From: Gemmatimonadales bacterium UBA1120
Lineage (GTDB): Bacteria > Gemmatimonadota > Gemmatimonadetes > Longimicrobiales > Gaopeijiaceae
Direction: 5' to 3'
Assembly: GCA_002313925.1 (NCBI GenBank)
Contig: DCAZ01000115.1
Coordinates: 718-64,717 of the forward strand
Length of the DNA: 64,000 nt
Both the position numbers and the translations under genes were made by a program. Positions 16,606-26,037 of this stretch are shown in pieces. Numbering within the stretch: the first letter of the stretch is position 1; every line of letters starts with the position of its first letter. Under the pieces are notes generated by a model. The model was not told where the DNA came from. It searched no databases and saw only the letters and a program-made list of their open reading frames with translations.

Positions 16606-16653
16606 TGCCTTATACAGGCGCCTAAAGTCCTAGTTCCTAGTGAGTTTGTCACG

Positions 16654-17565
16654 TTAGCACATCCGCTTGTCACGCCCTGGTGCACTCTTCCACCTCCTGT
16701 GCTGCCAGAAATACTGCTCAGGAGCCAACCTCACTGCCCGCTCTAGTGCCGCGGAGTGGGCAGCTGTAAGCCCTCTAATATCAGCATCAACTTCACCACT
16801 GGATTGAAAGTCGATTCTCTCAAGAGATACCGTGTAACGCTGTCTCCATCCAGGGTCTCGGAGTGCTATTCCAAGAAATATCGGTGCCCCTGTGCGGATT
16901 GCGAAAAGTGCAGGAGCTCGGGTAGTCGATGCCTCTCTACCAAAGAATGAAACTAATATGCCCCCTTTATGAGCATGCTGGTCTGCGAGAATCGCCACTA
17001 CTCGTCCTCTTAGCAAACTGCGTGGCACCTCTCTTGCCACCTCATCCATATGGATCAGACCTATACCTAATCTTTCCCGCACTCCAGCAATTGCGTCACC
17101 AATTGCCTTATTGGCCATACCCTTCGCTATAGCATCAAGTGATATCCCACGTGAAGTGAACGCCCCGCCTCCAACTTCCCAGTTTCCAAGGTGTCCTGTG
17201 ACGAGTATCACACCCCTACCCTCTTCGACTGCGCTCCGAAATAATGCCAAATCCGGGATGCGAATTCTCGCATTTAAGTCTTTATCTGTTGCCCGGCTGA
17301 GCCTAAGCGTGGCAACGGCTTCCCTTCCTAAATGCGCATAGCTGGCCCTAGCGACATCATGACGCCATGCGTCTGTCCTTTCCGGAAATGCCAGAAAGAG
17401 ATGTTCATCAACTTCAGTCCGGCGCACTCTCAGAACACTTCCCGCAATCCATCCTAAAAGAGACCCAACGCTCAGTGCTAGCGCTTCCGGAAGAAATATG
17501 GCGACGCTTGAGAAGGCCCTAAATGCTAAGTGCTCTATATAGTGTCTGACCTTCTGAAGTTTCAT
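16654..17565 (-). CDS. Lipid A biosynthesis (LpxL/HtrB-type) acyltransferase
   Basis: A 303-residue acyltransferase of the LpxL/LpxM family, which transfers a fatty acid from acyl-ACP or acyl-CoA to lipid A precursors or related lipids at the inner membrane. One N-terminal hydrophobic anchor (about 15-45) precedes the catalytic H-x4-E motif: GHLGNWE with His125 and Glu130. LADQHAHKGG and ALFAIRTGAPIFLGIALRD are further family segments. ATG start; no clear SD. It lies between msbA (upstream, 41 nt) and the glycosyltransferase, so this is one operon for making and exporting an outer-membrane lipid. Confidence 0.87.
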   Translation of the reverse strand: MKLQKVRHYIEHLAFRAFSSVAIFLPEALALSVGSLLGWIAGSVLRVRRTEVDEHLFLAFPERTDAWRHDVARASYAHLGREAVATLRLSRATDKDLNARIRIPDLALFRSAVEEGRGVILVTGHLGNWEVGGGAFTSRGISLDAIAKGMANKAIGDAIAGVRERLGIGLIHMDEVAREVPRSLLRGRVVAILADQHAHKGGILVSFFGREASTTRAPALFAIRTGAPIFLGIALRDPGWRQRYTVSLERIDFQSSGEVDADIRGLTAAHSAALERAVRLAPEQYFWQHRRWKSAPGRDKRMC

Positions 17566-17606
17566 AGGCTGGAGGGAAATCTCAATAATTGCCCGTACTC
17601 GGGAAG

Positions 17607-19481
17607 TCAGATCTCATCCGCAGGCCAAAGGCTCCCCACCAAGTCCACCTCATTGAACTGAAGGTCATAAAGCCGCCGATAGGGGCCAGCCTTAGTTATC
17701 AGAGTTCCATGGTCACCTTGTTCTATAATTTCTCCTTTATCCATCACTAGGATCTTGTTCGCATTTAGAATCGTAGAAAGCCGATGCGCGATGACAAAGA
17801 CAGTGCGCCCTACCATTAAGTGACTCGTCGCTTCTTGGATGGCACGCTCTGCCGCAGGATCCACAGAACTCATTGCCTCATCGAGCACTAGGATAGGACG
17901 GTTCATCAAGAGTGCTCGGGCGATCGCTACGCGCTGTCTTTCACCACCGGAGAGCTCCACGCCTCTCTCACCAACTATGGTGTCATATCCCCTTGGCATC
18001 TCCGTGATAAAATCATGCGCATAAGCAGCGGTAGCAGCGGCAACAATGTCAGAATGACTAGCTCCCGGACGACCATAGGCAATATTCGAACTCACTGTAT
18101 CATGGAAGAGTACGGTATCCTGAGAAACAATCGCGAATAGGGATCTCAAGTCTTCGATTCGCAACTGCCGGATGTCCAAACCATCAAGCATGATGCATCC
18201 AGCATCCACATCGAAAAAGCGTCCGAGGAGGTCTACGAGAGTACTCTTCCCGGCCCCGCTCGGGCCTACTAGGGCGATAACATCACCACGACTTGCCTGA
18301 AAGGATATGCCCTGCAGGACAGGTTCGCCTCTGCGATATGAGAAAGATACGTCTTCGAAGTTGATAGCAGACTTAAACCCCCTAATTGAGCACGCGCCGG
18401 ATGCATCAGAGACCTCATGGGGGATATCAAGAAAGTCGAAGATGCGCTCGGCAGCTACGAGTCCCGGTTGAGCAATAGCCGGGAACTTTGCCACATTCTT
18501 TACAGGTGAATACAGCTTCACTGAGAGGCCAAGAAAACCGACGAATTCGGGACCAGTCACCTCTCCAGCTATAACAAGTCTGGCTCCAAGCCAAAGAATG
18601 ACAACCGTACCAGCTGCTGCCAGTAATTCAGTGAGCGGTGGAGCAAGCGCACGGACAAACTCAGCACGCATGAAACGGCGAAAATACTCACCCGTAAGAC
18701 CACTGAATCTCTCCCTTTCACGCTTCTCAGAAGAGGAAGATTTCACGAGGCGGATCCCGGAGAATGTCTCTTGAATGTGAGCAGTAATGTCACCTCCAAG
18801 ATCCAGAACGCTGTGATCAAGCTTCCGAAGCACGCCTACGAGTGGCCCCCAGAAAATCATAGCAAGAGGTACTACCACAAAAGCAGCCGCAGTTAATTGC
18901 CACGAAATTAGGGCCATCACTACGACTGCAACTGAGAACTCGAGACTAGCCGAGAGCACCTTGAATAATTCAGTCGTCACCAGTCTTCGAAATTGTTCGA
19001 CCTCGGTGGTCAAGCGGCTCACCACATGTCCCAATCGAGTGCGATTGAAAAAGGATAAATCGAGGCTTATAAGGTGACCATAAATCTGGTTTCTAAGGTC
19101 CCGACTCACCCCCTGTTCAACTCGGGCCACAAAGTAGGTCCGAGAAAAGTGAAAGATATTTTTTATTAGAAACACTAGGATGATGAGTGCTATGATCCTG
19201 CCAATCGCCACGAGCGGGTCCCCTGCGATGTCGACCCATTGGTAAACTGTAGCCTCGAGAAGGCGATCCATACCCGTTGCACTAGCAAACCCCGGTCCAC
19301 CTGAACTCGAGAAAAGTGCCTCTACAAAAGGAATGAGCAGTACGTACACCCAGGTATCTAAGACTGCAAATAGAAAAGCAGAGACGGATGCCAAGACCAA
19401 GAAGGCTCCGTGTGGAGTCATGAGTGGTACGATACGAGGAACCGGAGAAATGCTCTTCGGATGATCCCAGTTCGGCTTCAT
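17607..19481 (-). CDS. msbA: MsbA-type lipid-exporting ABC transporter
   Basis: A 624-residue half-transporter with an N-terminal six-helix membrane domain (about 15-320) and a C-terminal ATPase. Walker A is GPSGAGKSTLV near 405, the ABC signature LSGGERQRVAIARALL near 510, Walker B ILVLDEAMSSVD, and the switch His is in AHRLS. It probably acts as a homodimer and flips lipid A or a related lipid across the inner membrane. The in-frame TTG at 19499 is rejected in favour of ATG 19481, though neither has a strong SD. It heads the operon with the lipid acyltransferase, which makes LPS export more likely than drug export. Confidence 0.87.
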   Translation of the reverse strand: MKPNWDHPKSISPVPRIVPLMTPHGAFLVLASVSAFLFAVLDTWVYVLLIPFVEALFSSSGGPGFASATGMDRLLEATVYQWVDIAGDPLVAIGRIIALIILVFLIKNIFHFSRTYFVARVEQGVSRDLRNQIYGHLISLDLSFFNRTRLGHVVSRLTTEVEQFRRLVTTELFKVLSASLEFSVAVVVMALISWQLTAAAFVVVPLAMIFWGPLVGVLRKLDHSVLDLGGDITAHIQETFSGIRLVKSSSSEKRERERFSGLTGEYFRRFMRAEFVRALAPPLTELLAAAGTVVILWLGARLVIAGEVTGPEFVGFLGLSVKLYSPVKNVAKFPAIAQPGLVAAERIFDFLDIPHEVSDASGACSIRGFKSAINFEDVSFSYRRGEPVLQGISFQASRGDVIALVGPSGAGKSTLVDLLGRFFDVDAGCIMLDGLDIRQLRIEDLRSLFAIVSQDTVLFHDTVSSNIAYGRPGASHSDIVAAATAAYAHDFITEMPRGYDTIVGERGVELSGGERQRVAIARALLMNRPILVLDEAMSSVDPAAERAIQEATSHLMVGRTVFVIAHRLSTILNANKILVMDKGEIIEQGDHGTLITKAGPYRRLYDLQFNEVDLVGSLWPADEI

Positions 19482-19821
19482 TGGCTTAGCAGGGGTCAAT
19501 TAATAAGTAAGCCGCATAAGAGCTACACTTACCCCTCTCGGCGTGATGCTCTGCACAATGCCCTCTGCAAGTTGGCTACGAGCAGAGTTGGTGACGTAAA
19601 GAAAAAGGATGTGCCCAGGCGCGTAGAAGAAGATCTCCTCAGCTTCCTCCACCCAGGTTTTCGTCATTTATTGATCCAATACAATTCGAAAGTGAAGCTC
19701 AAACCCGATGGTCTCCCCCGTTATCAACGGACTGGTACTAATTATTCTTTACGAACGGGTGTGAGTAAAAATTACTGGTCTCGCGTAACAAACAACCATC
19801 CCTCTGCACTCATTCCTACAA
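19482..19821. other. 340-nt gap between msbA and the TonB-like gene
   Basis: No supported gene lies here. A plus-strand frame is open through the gap and into both flanking minus-strand genes, and some of it reads like protein, but the only start inside the gap is a TTG without SD. Both neighbours read on the minus strand, so the msbA promoter should be here; I see no clear -35/-10 pair. Confidence 0.5.
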
Positions 19822-20475
19822 CTAAATGGATACCCGATAGGTGAACCAGGATGCTACCGGCTTGCCGTCCCGAGTCGCCGGACGGAAAAACCACTCCGCA
19901 GCCTGTCGGATAAGTCTTCGGTTAAAATCGGTGTCCTCCGTAGTCGGATCTATGTAAGTAGAATCCGGGATTACGCCACCGCTTTCATCAATAAAGACCC
20001 ACACCTGTATTTCTCTGCCGCTTAGATCACGCTTGTTGCTCGGGATAATTATGTCTCGGGGAGTCGCTGGCATCCAACCGGAGGCGCCTTGGTGGGGCAT
20101 TCCAAGGCCATCACTGAGACCCAGCGACTTATCAGGGCTGGGCCATTCACCTAACACCGAGACCGAGTCTCTCTCGATAATCTGAGCAAGCTTAACTTCT
20201 TGAATATCAATTTGGCTGGGAATCGGGATTGGTGAAGGTGCGATTGGGAGATTGGGTGCGACCCAAATACTCAGTGCCCTCAAGGAGCTTTCGTCGATAG
20301 CGCGGTCGCTCTGTGCAGGGCCGGAAACCATATAGGGTGAGACGGGAATAGCCGTGATCTTCCAAATGAAAAAGACGAGAAAATGGACTGCGACAGACAT
20401 AGCAATCCCATTACGCCAAATCCTTCTTTCCCGGCGATGTCGATCTTTTATGCGGACTTCGGCTTTGTAACTCAT
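19822..20475 (-). CDS. TonB-like energy transducer
   Basis: A 217-residue inner-membrane protein. It has a basic cytoplasmic start (MSYKAEVRIKDRHRRERRIWRNG), one transmembrane helix (about 20-40, MSVAVHFLVFFIWKI), a periplasmic linker with several prolines, and a C-terminal TonB domain (REIQVWVFIDESGGVIPDSTYI ... EWFFRPATRDGKPVASWFTYRVSI). TonB proteins pass proton-motive energy to outer-membrane receptors such as the one at 46294. No exbB/exbD lies beside it. ATG 20475 fits the membrane topology; the longer frame upstream is not used. Confidence 0.75.
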   Translation of the reverse strand: MSYKAEVRIKDRHRRERRIWRNGIAMSVAVHFLVFFIWKITAIPVSPYMVSGPAQSDRAIDESSLRALSIWVAPNLPIAPSPIPIPSQIDIQEVKLAQIIERDSVSVLGEWPSPDKSLGLSDGLGMPHQGASGWMPATPRDIIIPSNKRDLSGREIQVWVFIDESGGVIPDSTYIDPTTEDTDFNRRLIRQAAEWFFRPATRDGKPVASWFTYRVSI

Positions 20476-20630
20476 TGAGGTTCTGATAAAATTCCCTGGC
20501 CTGAGCCAATATATACTACCCTGGAAACTGGCCTCTTTGTTTCCGGAATCACTACAGTACCCTGTCACTAACCCAGCATCGCATCTAAGATCGGTCGCTA
20601 CCTGGAGGCCTGTATAGGCCCCGAACATTT

Positions 20631-21521
20631 ATGGAATCCCCAATCACAAAGATGCAAAATCCCCGGCCCTCCAAACTTGCTGCGTTATATGAACTTACAA
20701 AGCCTGGAATCGTCCTGTACGTAGCGATCACAGCTGGTGTAGGTGCATTCGTCGGATCTCGCGGCTCACTCCAACTTTGGCTTGCATTCCATACGATATT
20801 AGGAACCGGAATCACCACAGCCGGAGCGCTTGCACTCAATCAGTACACGGAGAGAGACGCCGACCGAGTGATGATACGGACCAGAGGGCGTCCAATCCCA
20901 TCTGGAAGATTATCACCGCGATCAGTTCTTTATTTTAGCCAAGCCCTACTGTTTTCGGGGCTAATGTACCTCACGTTTGCTGTGTCGTGGTTACCAGCAG
21001 TGATTGCGGCCTTCTCGGCACTCATATATCTGGCTGTCTATACACCGCTTAAGTCCCGTTCTTATGGAGCCACCTTAGCAGGGGGAGTTCCAGGAGCTCT
21101 GCCGACACTCATAGGTTGGAGCGCCGCAACCGGTATGCTGGAGCCCGCGGGATTTGCTCTCTTTGGAATCACCTATCTATGGCAACTGCCTCACGTACTC
21201 GCCCTCGCATGGATGCTCCGGGAAGATTATCGACGCGTGGGCTTCAAGCTGATACCCAGAGGAGGCGGTCGAATCATCGGGATGCACATGGTTACAGCAA
21301 CTGCTGCCCTGCTACCGACAGTAGTCTCACCTAATATCCTGGGATACACCGGGGGCTGGTACCTGACAGGTGCACTCCTGGCAACAACATACTTCCTCGT
21401 AGTCACGATTTTCGCTGCTCGCAATATGACCAGCGCAGCTGCCCGGAAAGTTTTCCAGACGTCACTCTTGTATCATCCGATACTCTTGGTCCTAATGTTG
21501 TTCGATACCATTCGTCTCTGA
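20631..21521 (+). CDS. ctaB: Protoheme IX farnesyltransferase
   Basis: A 296-residue polytopic UbiA-family prenyltransferase that converts heme B to heme O with farnesyl diphosphate. The first Asp-rich site is NQYTERDADRVMIRTRGRPIPSGRL and the second loop is YTPLKSRSYGATLAGGVPGALPTLIGW; about eight or nine membrane helices follow the usual pattern. Heme O or A is needed by heme-copper oxidases, so this indicates aerobic respiration. No oxidase genes are in the window. ATG start, weak SD; it is divergent from the TonB-like gene. Confidence 0.92.
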   Translation: MESPITKMQNPRPSKLAALYELTKPGIVLYVAITAGVGAFVGSRGSLQLWLAFHTILGTGITTAGALALNQYTERDADRVMIRTRGRPIPSGRLSPRSVLYFSQALLFSGLMYLTFAVSWLPAVIAAFSALIYLAVYTPLKSRSYGATLAGGVPGALPTLIGWSAATGMLEPAGFALFGITYLWQLPHVLALAWMLREDYRRVGFKLIPRGGGRIIGMHMVTATAALLPTVVSPNILGYTGGWYLTGALLATTYFLVVTIFAARNMTSAAARKVFQTSLLYHPILLVLMLFDTIRL

Positions 21522-21551
21522 ATAGACCATCATCGCCGCGGAGATTTCTTG

Positions 21552-22712
21552 ATGCGTTACCTCATCGTCACAATGCTCATCGCGGTTGTACCAGTGTCCT
21601 TGTTAGGCCAGGAGTCCGCACGACCAAGGGCCCGTGACCTTGGGCTTACTATCGGTATTTTCAATACTGGTGAGCACAATGCAATCACAGACGTGCCCGG
21701 TGTGCACGTTGGTCAAACCACTGTACTTGAGGGTTCCCGTGTTCGAACCGGGGTAACCGCAATTTTACCTCATAAGGGTAATTTATATTCGAGTCGTGTG
21801 CCGGCTGCAATCCATGTGGGTAATGGCTTTGGCAAGCTCCTTGGCATGACACAGGTGCAAGAACTCGGAGAGATCGAGACACCAATTCTCCTCACTTGCA
21901 CTCTATGCGTGTGGAAGGCAGCGGATGCGATGGTCGAGTGGATGCTAGGCCAGGACGAGATGGAGAATGTGCGCTCTATCAACCCAGTTGTCGGTGAGAC
22001 AAATGACGGTGGGCTGAACGATATACGTTCGCGCCCCATAGAAGCGCATCATGTGGTTGCAGCGCTCGAGTCGGCTACAAATGGCCCAGTAACCGAAGGT
22101 GCTGTTGGCGCGGGCGCAGGCACGGTCGCTTTCGGCTGGAAAGGAGGCATTGGAACGAGCAGCCGTGTACTACCTGAACGCCTTGGCGGATACAATTTAG
22201 GTGTACTGGTCCAGTCCAACTTCGGTGGCATCTTACAGATTAGCGGTGCACCCGTCGGGATTGAGCTGGGGCAATATTCATTCTCGGGTCAGGTTTCAGG
22301 AGAAGAAGCACCCCATCCAGAGGAAGACATCCATGAGTGGGGCTCAATAATGATTGTGATAGCAACCGACGCTCCACTATCGGACAGAAGCCTAGAGCGG
22401 GTTGCCCGAAGAGCAGTGATGGGGCTCTCACGCACTGGATCGTATGCCAGCAACGGTTCGGGCGATTATGTGATCGCATTTTCGACTGCTAGTAGTGTTC
22501 GTCGGTCAGTAACTGCTGACCTGTACGAACTGGAGGATTTACCGAATGGGAGGATCAGCGCTCTTTTTCAGGCTACAGTCGAGGCGACCGAGGAGGCGAT
22601 CTACAACTCACTTTTCAAAGCACAAACAGTCACAAGCAATGGTCGCACAGTAGAGGCGCTTCCAATCACTGAAACGGCTGAGATCCTTAGACGTTATGGA
22701 GTAATTCGGTAA
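21552..22712 (+). CDS. Secreted DmpA-type (P1 family) aminopeptidase
   Basis: A 386-residue member of the DmpA/BapA family, self-processing Ntn-like hydrolases that release N-terminal amino acids, including D- or beta-amino acids. It has a signal peptide (MRYLIVTMLIAVVPVSLLGQ). ITDVPGVHVGQTTV, GAVGAGAGT, WKGGIGTSSR and GYNLGVLVQSNFG are family motifs. Self-cleavage should occur between Gly264 and Ser265 in HEWGSIMIVIATDAP, freeing Ser265 as nucleophile. ATG 21552 has GGAG nine bases upstream. It lies 30 nt after ctaB and converges on the CoA-transferase gene. Confidence 0.88.
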   Translation: MRYLIVTMLIAVVPVSLLGQESARPRARDLGLTIGIFNTGEHNAITDVPGVHVGQTTVLEGSRVRTGVTAILPHKGNLYSSRVPAAIHVGNGFGKLLGMTQVQELGEIETPILLTCTLCVWKAADAMVEWMLGQDEMENVRSINPVVGETNDGGLNDIRSRPIEAHHVVAALESATNGPVTEGAVGAGAGTVAFGWKGGIGTSSRVLPERLGGYNLGVLVQSNFGGILQISGAPVGIELGQYSFSGQVSGEEAPHPEEDIHEWGSIMIVIATDAPLSDRSLERVARRAVMGLSRTGSYASNGSGDYVIAFSTASSVRRSVTADLYELEDLPNGRISALFQATVEATEEAIYNSLFKAQTVTSNGRTVEALPITETAEILRRYGVIR

Positions 22713-22737
22713 CTAAACCAGGAGATTATCGCTCTTG

Positions 22738-23952
22738 CTAGGACTCGTGTGCCACTGCCGTATCGATCATTTGATCTATCTCAGCCTTGCTGTAGCCGAA
22801 CTCGGAGAGCACGCTCCGTGTGTGCTCTCCGAGGAGCGGGGCACCTACTCGTGGTTCACTGGGGCCATGCCCATCGCCTGATCCTGAGAGCTTGACCGGA
22901 ATCCCAAGTGAGCGAACAAACCCTGCGGTCGTATGCTCAACATCAACGACCATACGACGAGCTTCGGTCTGCGGATGCTCAAGCATCTCACCCACTGACG
23001 CGACTGGTCCTGCTGGAACACCTGCATCTTCAAGCACAGTCAGCCAATGCTCAGTGGTATGCTCTCGGAAATGTCTCCCGAGAATCTCGACAAGATCCGT
23101 GAGGTTTGCCATCCGATCTGTGTTGGTAACAAAGCGATCGTCACTGCTGAGTTTCTTCAGATGAAGAGCTTCTGTAAAGCGGGTCCACGTCCCTTCATTC
23201 GAAGCTCCCACATTAATCCAACCATTCTTAGTCTGAAATGCTTGGTACGGTGCTGCCATCGGGTGAGCTGACCCCAAAGGAGCCGGAGAAACTCCAGTCG
23301 CTAGTGCTATCGCGCTCTGCCAATATGTCTGTGTGATACCAGCTTCATATAGCGAGGTATCTACTCGCTGTCCCTGCCCGGTACGCTCCCGTTCCAAAAC
23401 GGCGCAGACGACCCCAAAAGAGGCAAGAATGCCTGCAGTGATGTCCGTGAGAGGTGCTCCTACCTTGACTGGTTCCCGACCCGGCCCCTCGCCGGTAACA
23501 CTCATTAGTCCGGAGTAGCCCTGCGCAATCAAATCGAAGCCACCCTGCGATGAAAGCGGACCGGTGCGCCCAAAACCCGTGACCTGACAATAGATCAGCC
23601 GTTCGTTTAGCACAGCTAGATCCTCATAGCCCAACCCCATCCGCTCCATAGTTCCTGCGCGGAAATTCTCGATCACAACATCTGCGGAGGACACCATCTG
23701 GCGCACAACTGCCCGGCCCTCTTCTGTGCGTAGGTCAAGTGCTACTCCCCTCTTTCCCCGATTAAGCATCATGAATGCGGCAGACTCGCCCTCAATCTCG
23801 GGGGGCGAGAAGTGCCGCGTCGTGTCACCGCCCGGTAAACGCTCCACCTTTATGACCTCAGCGCCTAAATCTCCGAGGAATAGTCCACAGATCGGGCCCG
23901 CCATAACATGCGCAAGCTCGATGACACGTAAGCCCTCGAGCGGAGTCGACAT
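22738..23952 (-). CDS. Class III (CaiB/BaiF) CoA-transferase
   Basis: A 404-residue enzyme that moves CoA between carboxylic acids through an aspartyl-CoA mixed anhydride, as an intertwined homodimer. GLRVIELAHVMAGPICGLFLGDLGAEVIKVE is the family N-terminus; LNRGKRGVALDLRTEEGR and GFGRTGPLSSQGGFDLIAQGYSGLMSVTGE follow, the last segment preceding the catalytic Asp region (PLTDITAGILA). The longer frame upstream overlaps the crotonase gene and is rejected. It is the last gene of the TRAP operon, 16 nt after the crotonase gene, so it probably activates the acid brought in by the transporter. An unusually strong 12-bp inverted repeat lies in its 3' end. Confidence 0.88.
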   Translation of the reverse strand: MSTPLEGLRVIELAHVMAGPICGLFLGDLGAEVIKVERLPGGDTTRHFSPPEIEGESAAFMMLNRGKRGVALDLRTEEGRAVVRQMVSSADVVIENFRAGTMERMGLGYEDLAVLNERLIYCQVTGFGRTGPLSSQGGFDLIAQGYSGLMSVTGEGPGREPVKVGAPLTDITAGILASFGVVCAVLERERTGQGQRVDTSLYEAGITQTYWQSAIALATGVSPAPLGSAHPMAAPYQAFQTKNGWINVGASNEGTWTRFTEALHLKKLSSDDRFVTNTDRMANLTDLVEILGRHFREHTTEHWLTVLEDAGVPAGPVASVGEMLEHPQTEARRMVVDVEHTTAGFVRSLGIPVKLSGSGDGHGPSEPRVGAPLLGEHTRSVLSEFGYSKAEIDQMIDTAVAHES

Positions 23953-23968
23953 CAGTTGCCGTCCCTCA

Positions 23969-24754
23969 CTACTGACCGCTGAACTTTGGAGGTCGTTTTT
24001 CAAGGAAGGCAGATCTCCCTTCTTTGTAGTCATCCGTCTGAAAGGCCTCCAACGCCTCATCCCGCTCAGCTCTCGTAAGTGGCTCACTGTTCCGTCCCAT
24101 AAGGCGCAGAATAAACCTCTTATGCCATCGATTCACGAGAGGTGCCCCGTCAGCAATGCGGTTAGCGAGATCCCAACCCATAGATCTTACCTCTGTATCC
24201 TCAACAATTCGGTTCACAAGACCAATCTCCCTCGCACGGCTGGCTCCAATGAGATCACCAGTCAAGAGGATCTCGAGCACCGGGCCAGGGCCAAGAAGGG
24301 CGATCAGCGGCTCTAGCTCATCATGAGACATCGTCAAACCAAGTCGGTTGATCGGAGCACCGAAGCGGCTAGACTGACCACAAATACGCACGTCGCAACA
24401 TGCCGCAATCTCCATACCACCTCCAACACATAGTCCTTCAATCAAACCAAGTGTTGGATGACAACACTCACGTACTGCGTTCATACCGCGAGATATCGCC
24501 TCTGAGTAACGCCTTGCATCCTCAGGTGTGTCGCGTTGGTCCACAAATGAAGATATGTCCGAACCTGTCGAAAATGCTCGGTCACCAGCTCCACGTATGA
24601 TCACACAGCCGATATCTGAATTCCTGGAGAGCTCATCGAATGCATCCGCTAGGGCTGCCCATCCCCGTAGGTCGAGAACATTGTGTTTCTCAGGGCAATC
24701 CAGAACTACTTCTGCGATCCGTCCTTTGAGAGAAGTTCGAACCTGAGCATTCAT
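23969..24754 (-). CDS. Crotonase-fold enzyme (enoyl-CoA hydratase/isomerase family)
   Basis: A 261-residue crotonase-superfamily protein acting on a CoA thioester. The oxyanion-hole segments are GDRAFSTGSDISSF (about 58-70) and GLCVGGGMEIAACCDVRI (107-124). Glu115 matches the first catalytic Glu of enoyl-CoA hydratase. The second one is absent: the aligned segment FGAPINRLG has Ile135 where hydratases have Glu. Such members are often isomerases, decarboxylases or hydrolases, so hydratase is not a safe name. It overlaps the DctM gene by four bases (ATGA) and lies directly before the CoA-transferase gene. Confidence 0.85.
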   Translation of the reverse strand: MNAQVRTSLKGRIAEVVLDCPEKHNVLDLRGWAALADAFDELSRNSDIGCVIIRGAGDRAFSTGSDISSFVDQRDTPEDARRYSEAISRGMNAVRECCHPTLGLIEGLCVGGGMEIAACCDVRICGQSSRFGAPINRLGLTMSHDELEPLIALLGPGPVLEILLTGDLIGASRAREIGLVNRIVEDTEVRSMGWDLANRIADGAPLVNRWHKRFILRLMGRNSEPLTRAERDEALEAFQTDDYKEGRSAFLEKRPPKFSGQ

Positions 24755-26037
24755 CGATAGAAGATTTCGACCAAGATCATTGGGATTGAAGGAACGTAGG
24801 TCACAAGCAATAGGACTGCGAGAAGCACCGCAACGAAGTAGACGTTGACCTTGCTGACTTCCCAGATATCAGCCTTCGCCACGGAACATGCGGTCACGAG
24901 GACTGACGCTACTGGAGGGGTCTGCTGCCCAATCCCAAGATTGAGGGTAACAACAAGCCCAAAGTGAACGGGATCAATGCCTGCAGCCAGAACAAGCGGC
25001 ATCACGATCGGAACAACAAGTATGATGGCAGCAGCCGAGTGCAGAAAAAGTCCAATCACCAGAAAGAAAGCATTGAGTAGTAGCAAAATCGCCCACCGAT
25101 CCTGCGTAAGGATCATTATGCCTTCAGCAACCCTCTGGGGTACACGGACCTCAGTCAGATAGTCTCCCAGTAGGGCCGAAGCAGCTACCAACAGCATTAC
25201 CACAGCCGTCTGGATACCGCCTTCCAATATTGCAGCCTTGAGACGGCTCCAATCGAGTTCTCGGTATACCACTCCACCAATGAGAACTGCAGCAACGACC
25301 GCGAGTCCTGCACCTTCTGTGGCGGTGACCCAACCGCCAAAGATTCCACCCAATATGATCAACGGAAGGGATAGTGCCCATATTGCTTCTTTAAAGGTTT
25401 CCCAGACACGAGAAAGTTTGAACATCTCTTCTGTCGGAAAGTTGTGCCGACGAGCTAACAGATACGCAACAAACATCATCATCAAGCCACCCAGCACTCC
25501 CGGAATAATCCCAGCAACAAAAAGCTCTACAACCGAGCTTCCTGACATGACACCATATAGGATCATCGGTATCGAGGGCGGAATGATGACGGCCAACGTT
25601 GCCGAGGATGATGTAACAGCAGCAGCAAAGGAACTGGAGTAACCTTTGTTTTTCATCGCCGGAATCAGGATCGAGCCAAGGGCTGCAACGTCCGCAACAG
25701 CCGAACCGCTGATTTCTGCAAAAAACAACGAAGCACTGATCGTCACCATCGAAAGTCCGCCACGTACAAAGCCTACCAACGCAGAAGCGAACGCAACCAG
25801 CCTTCGGCTGATCCCAGATGCATTCATGATCGCGCCAGCCAAAATAAAAAGTGGGATCGCGATCAGTGGGAACGACGTTGCCCCGCTAAACATCACCAAC
25901 CCAACATTAGGTAGAGATGCAGCACCTCCGGGCCCTGTGATCATTGCCAGAACGGCGACCAGGCCCAGAGACACCGCTATCGGAATGCCGATCAGAACAA
26001 GTGCGAGTAACACAACACCTATTCCAAGGAGACTCAT
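24751..26037 (-). CDS. dctM: TRAP transporter large permease DctM
   Basis: A 428-residue, 12-13-helix membrane protein, the ion-coupled channel part of a tripartite ATP-independent periplasmic (TRAP) transporter. ISGSAVADVAALGSILIPAMKNKGYSSSFAAAVTSSSATLAVIIPPSIPMILYG is the typical central region, and LNLGIGQQTPPVASVL is the repeat counterpart with sodium-site character. It works with the DctQ and DctP genes directly upstream (overlaps of four bases and a short gap). Substrates of the family are mostly carboxylates. Confidence 0.93.
   Translation of the reverse strand: MSLLGIGVVLLALVLIGIPIAVSLGLVAVLAMITGPGGAASLPNVGLVMFSGATSFPLIAIPLFILAGAIMNASGISRRLVAFASALVGFVRGGLSMVTISASLFFAEISGSAVADVAALGSILIPAMKNKGYSSSFAAAVTSSSATLAVIIPPSIPMILYGVMSGSSVVELFVAGIIPGVLGGLMMMFVAYLLARRHNFPTEEMFKLSRVWETFKEAIWALSLPLIILGGIFGGWVTATEGAGLAVVAAVLIGGVVYRELDWSRLKAAILEGGIQTAVVMLLVAASALLGDYLTEVRVPQRVAEGIMILTQDRWAILLLLNAFFLVIGLFLHSAAAIILVVPIVMPLVLAAGIDPVHFGLVVTLNLGIGQQTPPVASVLVTACSVAKADIWEVSKVNVYFVAVLLAVLLLVTYVPSIPMILVEIFYR

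Noticed and set aside
19410..19844. 145-codon plus-strand frame across the msbA / TonB gap
   Set aside because: It overlaps both flanking real genes, has no ATG/GTG with SD inside the gap, and no family match; coding-like look may be chance.
23726..24316. 196-codon plus-strand frame in the CoA-transferase/crotonase region
   Set aside because: Antisense to two well-supported genes; rich in Ser/Pro/Arg as expected for a shadow frame.
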